Shown here: in pieces, positions 60,837 to 64,000 of the stretch
How the letters are laid out: each line of letters starts with the position of its first letter
Numbering within the stretch: the first letter of the stretch is position 1
NCBI RefSeq assembly: GCF_009741445.1
Contig: NZ_CP046507.1
Location: forward strand, 2,914,001 to 2,978,000
Source of the DNA: Mycobacterium avium subsp. avium
GTDB taxonomy: Bacteria > Actinomycetota > Actinomycetes > Mycobacteriales > Mycobacteriaceae
Reading direction: 5' to 3'
DNA: 64,000 nt
Position numbers and translations under genes: made by a program
The notes under the pieces: model-generated
What the model saw: the letters and a program-made list of their open reading frames with translations, nothing else
What the model was told of the DNA's origin: nothing
Databases searched by the model: none

Positions 60837-61163
60837 GCTGGCCGACGCCGGAGAGGCCAGGTCGGCGGCGGATTCCCGGCGCTTGCGCTCGGCCAGCTTG
60901 CGGTCCTCCGCCGCCGCCTGACGGTGCTTGATCGCCGACGCGCGGTGCATGTCCACCTCCGGCACGCCCTGCTGGACCGTCCAGTCCTGCGTCTTGGCGA
61001 CCCGTTCGTGTTGGACGGCGGATTCCTCGAAACTGCGCGCCGCCGACAGTCCCGCGCGGGCGGCGCGTTCCCGCGCCTTCGCGGCCCTGAGTTCGGCGAG
61101 CTCGACATCTTCTGCGCTGACGGCCTCTTCGCCGTGTGGTGTTGACTCGTATCCGGTGGGCAT
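60831..61163 (-). CDS. Hypothetical charged helical protein
   Basis: 110 residues, almost entirely charged or Ala and predicted helical: EDVELAELRAAKARERAARAG, HRASAIKHRQAAAEDRKLAERKRRES. GAGGGA precedes the ATG at 61163; an upstream ATG would add a similar TGYE repeat. No transmembrane segment or signal peptide. I do not recognise a function; the repeated Ala/Arg/Glu heptads suggest a coiled coil. Confidence 0.7.
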   Translation of the reverse strand: MPTGYESTPHGEEAVSAEDVELAELRAAKARERAARAGLSAARSFEESAVQHERVAKTQDWTVQQGVPEVDMHRASAIKHRQAAAEDRKLAERKRRESAADLASPASASD

Positions 61164-61370
61164 GGCGTCTCCCTCATATCCCGTGAGGTCCATGTACCCG
61201 GCAGGACGTGTTTGACGCCTACCAGTCCGCAGGATTTCGGTGGCGCTGTGCCGGCACCGTGTCGAGGGAACTAGCCGACCAGCTCGCCCATGACGTCGCG
61301 ACCAGCCTGGAAGTTCGCAAAAGTCCCTGAGCAATAACTTTCGGTCAGGTTTGTCCCACTCGGCCTTTTG

Positions 61371-61895
61371 TCACTGAGGCTGGATTTCCTTGCTGACGTC
61401 GACGGGAGACGTCGAGCCGTCAGTGCGGTGGTCGGTGGTGTCGCGGCATTCGCCGTTGATGTCGGCGCCGACATGCCGGTGATAGACGGTGCTGGGCCCG
61501 GCTTGCGGCGCGATCGTCAGGATGACGATGACGCCGTTCTTCTTCAGCGTTGCGCCGTGCGATACGAAGTCGGAATCGGTGCTCCACCCGTCGGCGACGA
61601 GGCCCTTGATGACTGCTTGCGGGTCGACGGCCTGGTTGTGCGGCACTCCTGGCATCCAAAACGACAGGTTGACAACACCGCGAAAAGGCGCCTCGCCCTG
61701 GTCATTACACGACTCGTAGCTGAAGTTCGCTTCGGTCACTTCAGCGTGGAGCGCCTGGACGATGTCGCGGGCGGCGGCGATGACCTGAGCCCGCGCCTGT
61801 GGCGGCGCGATGGGGTTGCGCACTTCAGAACAGCCACTCAGGAGCAGGCTGACAACTGACGCCGCAACCGCGATTCTGGCTCCCAAGGTCCACAC
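61371..61895 (-). CDS. Putative lipoprotein
   Basis: 174 residues. The signal peptide (ARIAVAASVVSLLLSGCSE) ends in a lipobox LLSGC, so the Cys near residue 22 would be acylated and the protein anchored to the cytoplasmic membrane. Two further Cys (ESCNDQG and GECRD) may form a disulfide. The start is GTG 61895, three nt after the stop of the upstream gene, so the two are cotranscribed. This pairing of a small lipoprotein with the upstream protein type recurs in mycobacteria; the function is unknown. Confidence 0.85.
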   Translation of the reverse strand: MWTLGARIAVAASVVSLLLSGCSEVRNPIAPPQARAQVIAAARDIVQALHAEVTEANFSYESCNDQGEAPFRGVVNLSFWMPGVPHNQAVDPQAVIKGLVADGWSTDSDFVSHGATLKKNGVIVILTIAPQAGPSTVYHRHVGADINGECRDTTDHRTDGSTSPVDVSKEIQPQ

Positions 61896-61898
61896 TCG

Positions 61899-62420
61899 TC
61901 ACTTCCCTTCTGAAACGGTATTCCTCATCCACCGGGGGGCGCTGTGTGTGTGCCCGGTGGTTGCCTGCCCACCCACATGATTGGGATGGCCGTATTGCAG
62001 GTCATGCTCAGCAGCGTCGATCACATTGTCGAGGCCCTGCAACTCGTCTTCCAACAAGCTGACTCGTTGCGTCCCCGCCTTCTGCGCTTCAGCCAGCGCG
62101 GCGGCGATGTTCTTCCAGATCGGTGCCGATCTTGGGAAGTTGCTCCGACTGCGCGCCAAGGGATTGACGAGGCGCTGCACTTCGGCGGAGTCGTTGATCG
62201 GGTGGTCGCCGTTCTGGTGATTCCAGGCCGCGTCGAAGCGTTTCCGGGCTTGCTCGAATGCGTGATCGGCTTCGGCCGTGTGGCGTCCGGCTCCGTGGAA
62301 AGGCTCAGCGAGGCTGGATATTTGAGAGGGGCTGCCGGCCTGAAGGCTCTGGTTGATCGCCCACGGATCGCCGCCGGCTTCCGCGATCAGCTCGGCGACG
62401 CTCAACCACTTCAGCTGCAC
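61899..62420 (-). CDS. Mycobacterial helical-domain protein (Rv0026-type N-terminal domain)
   Basis: 173 residues. WLSVAELIAEAGGDPW followed by INQSLQAGSPSQISSLAEPF and ARKRFDAAWNHQNGDHPINDSAEVQR resemble the N-terminal helical domain of larger mycobacterial proteins such as Rv0026 (judged from memory). Here the C-terminal domain is missing, so it is either a short family member or truncated. The only in-frame start after a TAG is GTG 62420, with no good ribosome site. Its neighbour is a lipoprotein. A WXG100-like secreted role is possible but unproven. Confidence 0.6.
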   Translation of the reverse strand: MQLKWLSVAELIAEAGGDPWAINQSLQAGSPSQISSLAEPFHGAGRHTAEADHAFEQARKRFDAAWNHQNGDHPINDSAEVQRLVNPLARSRSNFPRSAPIWKNIAAALAEAQKAGTQRVSLLEDELQGLDNVIDAAEHDLQYGHPNHVGGQATTGHTHSAPRWMRNTVSEGK

Positions 62421-62745
62421 TGCCGCGCCCGAGTTTTCGCAGTTGTCCCCGTCGCCCTGCGGGCGTGCGTCGGACGTTGCGACCGGGCCAACCTAGCGAG
62501 CATCGCCCATCCCTTTCCCCGCCAGCCTGATGACCCACGCTAGTACCGCACGTCAGGCGTCACGGCTGATACCGCCGCGCCTAGCAACACCGGTTTGGGC
62601 GGCCGCGGCGCGTTCATCGAGCAGCGCGTCCAGCAATGCAGCTCGCCCAAGTTACTCGTGAGTTGTGGCCAAAATGCGGCCACGGAGCGGCCAGAGAGAA
62701 CATGAAAACCGCTGTCTACCTGCATGAATGCCCTTACCGCATCGG
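62421..62745. other. Intergenic stretch without a recognised gene
   Basis: No frame here shows recognisable protein features. It contains one dyad, GTGGCC-AAAATGC-GGCCAC (62665-62683), downstream of the tRNA on the minus strand; it lacks a T-tract, so I do not call it a terminator. Confidence 0.5.
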
Positions 62746-62829
62746 TGCGGGCGGAGGGACTCGAACCCTCAAGCTCTTTCGAGCAATGGCACCTAAAACC
62801 ATCGCGTCTGCCAATTTCGCCACGCCCGC
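62746..62829 (-). tRNA. tRNA-Leu (anticodon UAG)
   Basis: 84 nt on the minus strand. Acceptor arms GCGGGCG and CGCCCGC pair fully. The anticodon arm ATGGT / GCCAT encloses TTTAGGT, giving anticodon TAG (reads CUA). The variable arm is long (class II), and the T arm contains GGTTCGAGTCC. The discriminator base is A and the genomic sequence continues CCG, so the CCA end is only partly encoded. Confidence 0.95.
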
Positions 62830-62898
62830 GGCGTGGCGATCGTAACGCCTCGTCGCCTCCCGGGCCGTCTCGGCGGTGCGCAGCGGTACGGTCGAGGG

Positions 62899-63306
62899 GT
62901 GTCCACCCCGGTCCCTCGAAAGCGCCGTCGCCGGCCCGCGCTGATCGCTCTGGTGATCATCGCGGCGTGCGGCTGCCTGGCGCTGGGCTGGTGGCAGTGG
63001 ACCAGGTTTCAGTCCGTCTCCGGCTCGTTCCAGAACCTCGGCTACGCGCTGCAATGGCCGCTGTTCGCGTGGTTCTGCGTGTACGCCTACCGCAAATTCG
63101 TTCGCTACGAAGAGGAACCGCCCCGGCCGCGCGACACCGCCGCCGTGACGGAGATACCCGCCGGGCTGCTGCCCGAGCGGCCCAGGCCCACCCCCCAGCC
63201 GCCCGACGACCCGGCGCTGCGGGAGTACAACCGTTATCTGGCCGAGCTCGCCGCCCAGGACGCCGCACAACAGAACAGGAATCTCAATGAGCGTGTCAAG
63301 CGGTGA
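62899..63306 (+). CDS. Small two-TM membrane protein with IS-derived C-terminus
   Basis: 135 residues. Two membrane segments (ALIALVIIAACGCLALGWWQW and LGYALQWPLFAWFCVYAY) and a basic N-terminus. The C-terminal ~60 residues are hydrophilic, Pro- and Glu-rich. GTG 62899 is used (CGAGGGG just upstream); the longer in-frame ORF runs into the tRNA. The last ~8 residues (NLNERVKR) are encoded by the IS right end. The original C-terminus is unknown. Family not recognised. Confidence 0.75.
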   Translation: MSTPVPRKRRRRPALIALVIIAACGCLALGWWQWTRFQSVSGSFQNLGYALQWPLFAWFCVYAYRKFVRYEEEPPRPRDTAAVTEIPAGLLPERPRPTPQPPDDPALREYNRYLAELAAQDAAQQNRNLNERVKR

Positions 63307-64000
63307 GGACGCCCGGTGAGTGCGTCAGGCAGCTGCCACGGTTGGTTGCTGGGGTTGCCAGGTTCTGTTGTCGCGCAGCAGTGCCCACAGGACGTCGACG
63401 TGGCGGCGTGCCAGGGCAAGCAGGGCCTGGGTGTGGATATGGTTCTCGGATCGTTTGCGGTCGTAGAAAGCCCGCGAGGGACCTTCGATCTTGAGGCTGG
63501 ACAGGGCGGCGAGGTAGAACACGCGGCGCAGGCGCCGGTTGTAGCGCTTGGGCCGATGCAGATTGCCGGTGATACGGCCGGAATCGCGTGGGACGGGTAC
63601 CAATCCGGCGAACGATGCCAGTCGGCCGGGGTTGGTGAAGGCGGCCATGTTGCCGCCGGTGATTACGAGGAACTCAGCGCCCAGGTGTGGCCCCATGCCG
63701 GGCATCGACTCGATGATGGCGGCGCTGGGATGCTCACGAAATTTGTTGGTGATTTGCTTATCGATGTCCTTGATCTGCCGATCCAAGTCCAGCAGCCGTG
63801 CTGCGAGTTGCTTGATGAGCGCGGCGGTTCCGGCTTCGCCGGGAAGGGTGATTATCTGGCCTGCTGCCGCGGCGAGCGCCTTGTCGGCGATCGTGTCGAT
63901 GTTGTTGGGCCATGCCCGGTTTTTCCGAAGGTGCTTGATCACGCCAGCTCTTTTTGCCGACCGGATTTCGCCCGGAGTGCACATAGCGGATACCAGGATC
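63278..64000 (-). mobile_element. IS110-family element, copy 3 (right part, runs off the window)
   Basis: Inverted relative to copies 1 and 2. The junction is AACAGGA / ATCTCAATG on the plus strand, again at an AGGA motif inside or just after a host gene. The matching antisense ORF is open on the plus strand from GTG 63316 to the window edge. The left end and predicted bridge RNA lie outside the window. Confidence 0.92.
63325..64000 (-). CDS. IS110-family transposase, copy 3 (C-terminal part)
   Basis: The last ~224 residues, identical to the corresponding part of copies 1 and 2, including the helix-hairpin-helix and the Ser in PRDSGR. The 5' part lies beyond the window. Partial only because of the window edge; no sign of decay. 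Confidence 0.9.
   Translation of the reverse strand, partial: ILVSAMCTPGEIRSAKRAGVIKHLRKNRAWPNNIDTIADKALAAAAGQIITLPGEAGTAALIKQLAARLLDLDRQIKDIDKQITNKFREHPSAAIIESMPGMGPHLGAEFLVITGGNMAAFTNPGRLASFAGLVPVPRDSGRITGNLHRPKRYNRRLRRVFYLAALSSLKIEGPSRAFYDRKRSENHIHTQALLALARRHVDVLWALLRDNRTWQPQQPTVAAA

Noticed and set aside
62746..62829. tRNA-Leu as attachment site of an integrated element
   Set aside because: No integrase gene and no repeat of the tRNA 3' end was seen in the window.
1..64000. CRISPR arrays, prophage or toxin-antitoxin modules
   Set aside because: No regularly spaced repeats, phage structural genes or typical toxin/antitoxin pairs were visible.

Overview
The window reads as chromosomal DNA of a slow-growing Mycobacterium, most likely from or near the M. 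avium complex. The evidence is high GC with GTG/TTG starts, the mycobactin importer pair irtA-irtB with an IdeR-type iron box, MIRU-like spacers, an NDMA-dependent alcohol dehydrogenase and a mycofactocin-coupled SDR, five enoyl-CoA hydratases, and three copies of an IS110-family element of the IS900 type. No PE/PPE genes, CRISPR array or prophage were seen.

Layout. (1) 1-9.7 kb: P450 + NDMA alcohol dehydrogenase; a tetR / degenerate ABC ATPase / YhgE-Pip membrane protein operon with tandem operators; an SDR + P450 pair; a carboxyltransferase. (2) 9.7-14 kb, minus: BVMO-like flavoprotein > alpha/beta hydrolase > NTF2-like > luciferase-like F420 enzyme, with overlapping ends. (3) 14-22.7 kb, plus: Rieske oxygenase > isochorismatase-fold protein without catalytic residues > thioesterase > acyl-CoA ligase > SDR, then P450 > CaiB-type CoA-transferase > thiolase. 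(4) 22.7-29.6 kb, minus: enoyl-CoA hydratase > amidohydrolase > acyl-CoA ligase > amidohydrolase > two acyl-CoA dehydrogenases. (5) 29.6-33.9 kb: CsbD-like protein, DapA-fold lyase, SDR, a TetR regulator and an enoyl-CoA hydratase. (6) IS copy 1. (7) 35.4-43.4 kb: thioesterase (minus), then three enoyl-CoA hydratases and three consecutive acyl-CoA ligases (plus). (8) 43.3-47.7 kb: secreted protein, DJ-1/PfpI and AraC regulators, GntR, acyl-CoA dehydrogenase. (9) IS copy 2. (10) 49.1-56 kb: CoA-transferase, thiolase, SDR, acyl-CoA dehydrogenase, mycofactocin SDR, PPOX protein, phosphotransferase. (11) irtB-irtA with an iron box, a decayed DCC-family remnant, a lipoprotein, a truncated mycobacterial family protein, tRNA-Leu(UAG), a small membrane protein and the 3' part of IS copy 3.

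Together, regions 1-7 and 10 look like one catabolic island for a hydrophobic, probably cyclic or branched substrate (terpenoid-, steroid- or alkyl-aromatic-like). Oxygenases open and oxidise it, ligases activate acids to CoA esters, and dehydrogenases, hydratases, thiolases and CoA-transferases shorten them. Six promoters in the island carry variants of a 19-bp palindrome (best copy TACTGTAATAATTACAGTA), suggesting one regulon. The TetR gene at 32.2 kb, which has a copy in its own promoter, is the natural candidate regulator.

The most striking system is the IS110-family element. Its 222-nt left end can fold like a bridge RNA. One putative loop holds 8 nt identical to the right end and 7 nt complementary to the left terminus, as donor guides should. 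Another holds 7 nt complementary to the target right of copy 1. All three copies sit in Shine-Dalgarno-like AGGA sequences of host genes. The host SD ends up 6 nt from an IS-borne ATG that leads by a GTGA overlap into a 477-codon antisense ORF, and the ORF's stop overlaps a re-created SD for the downstream host gene. The element therefore looks built to sit inside operons without stopping translation.
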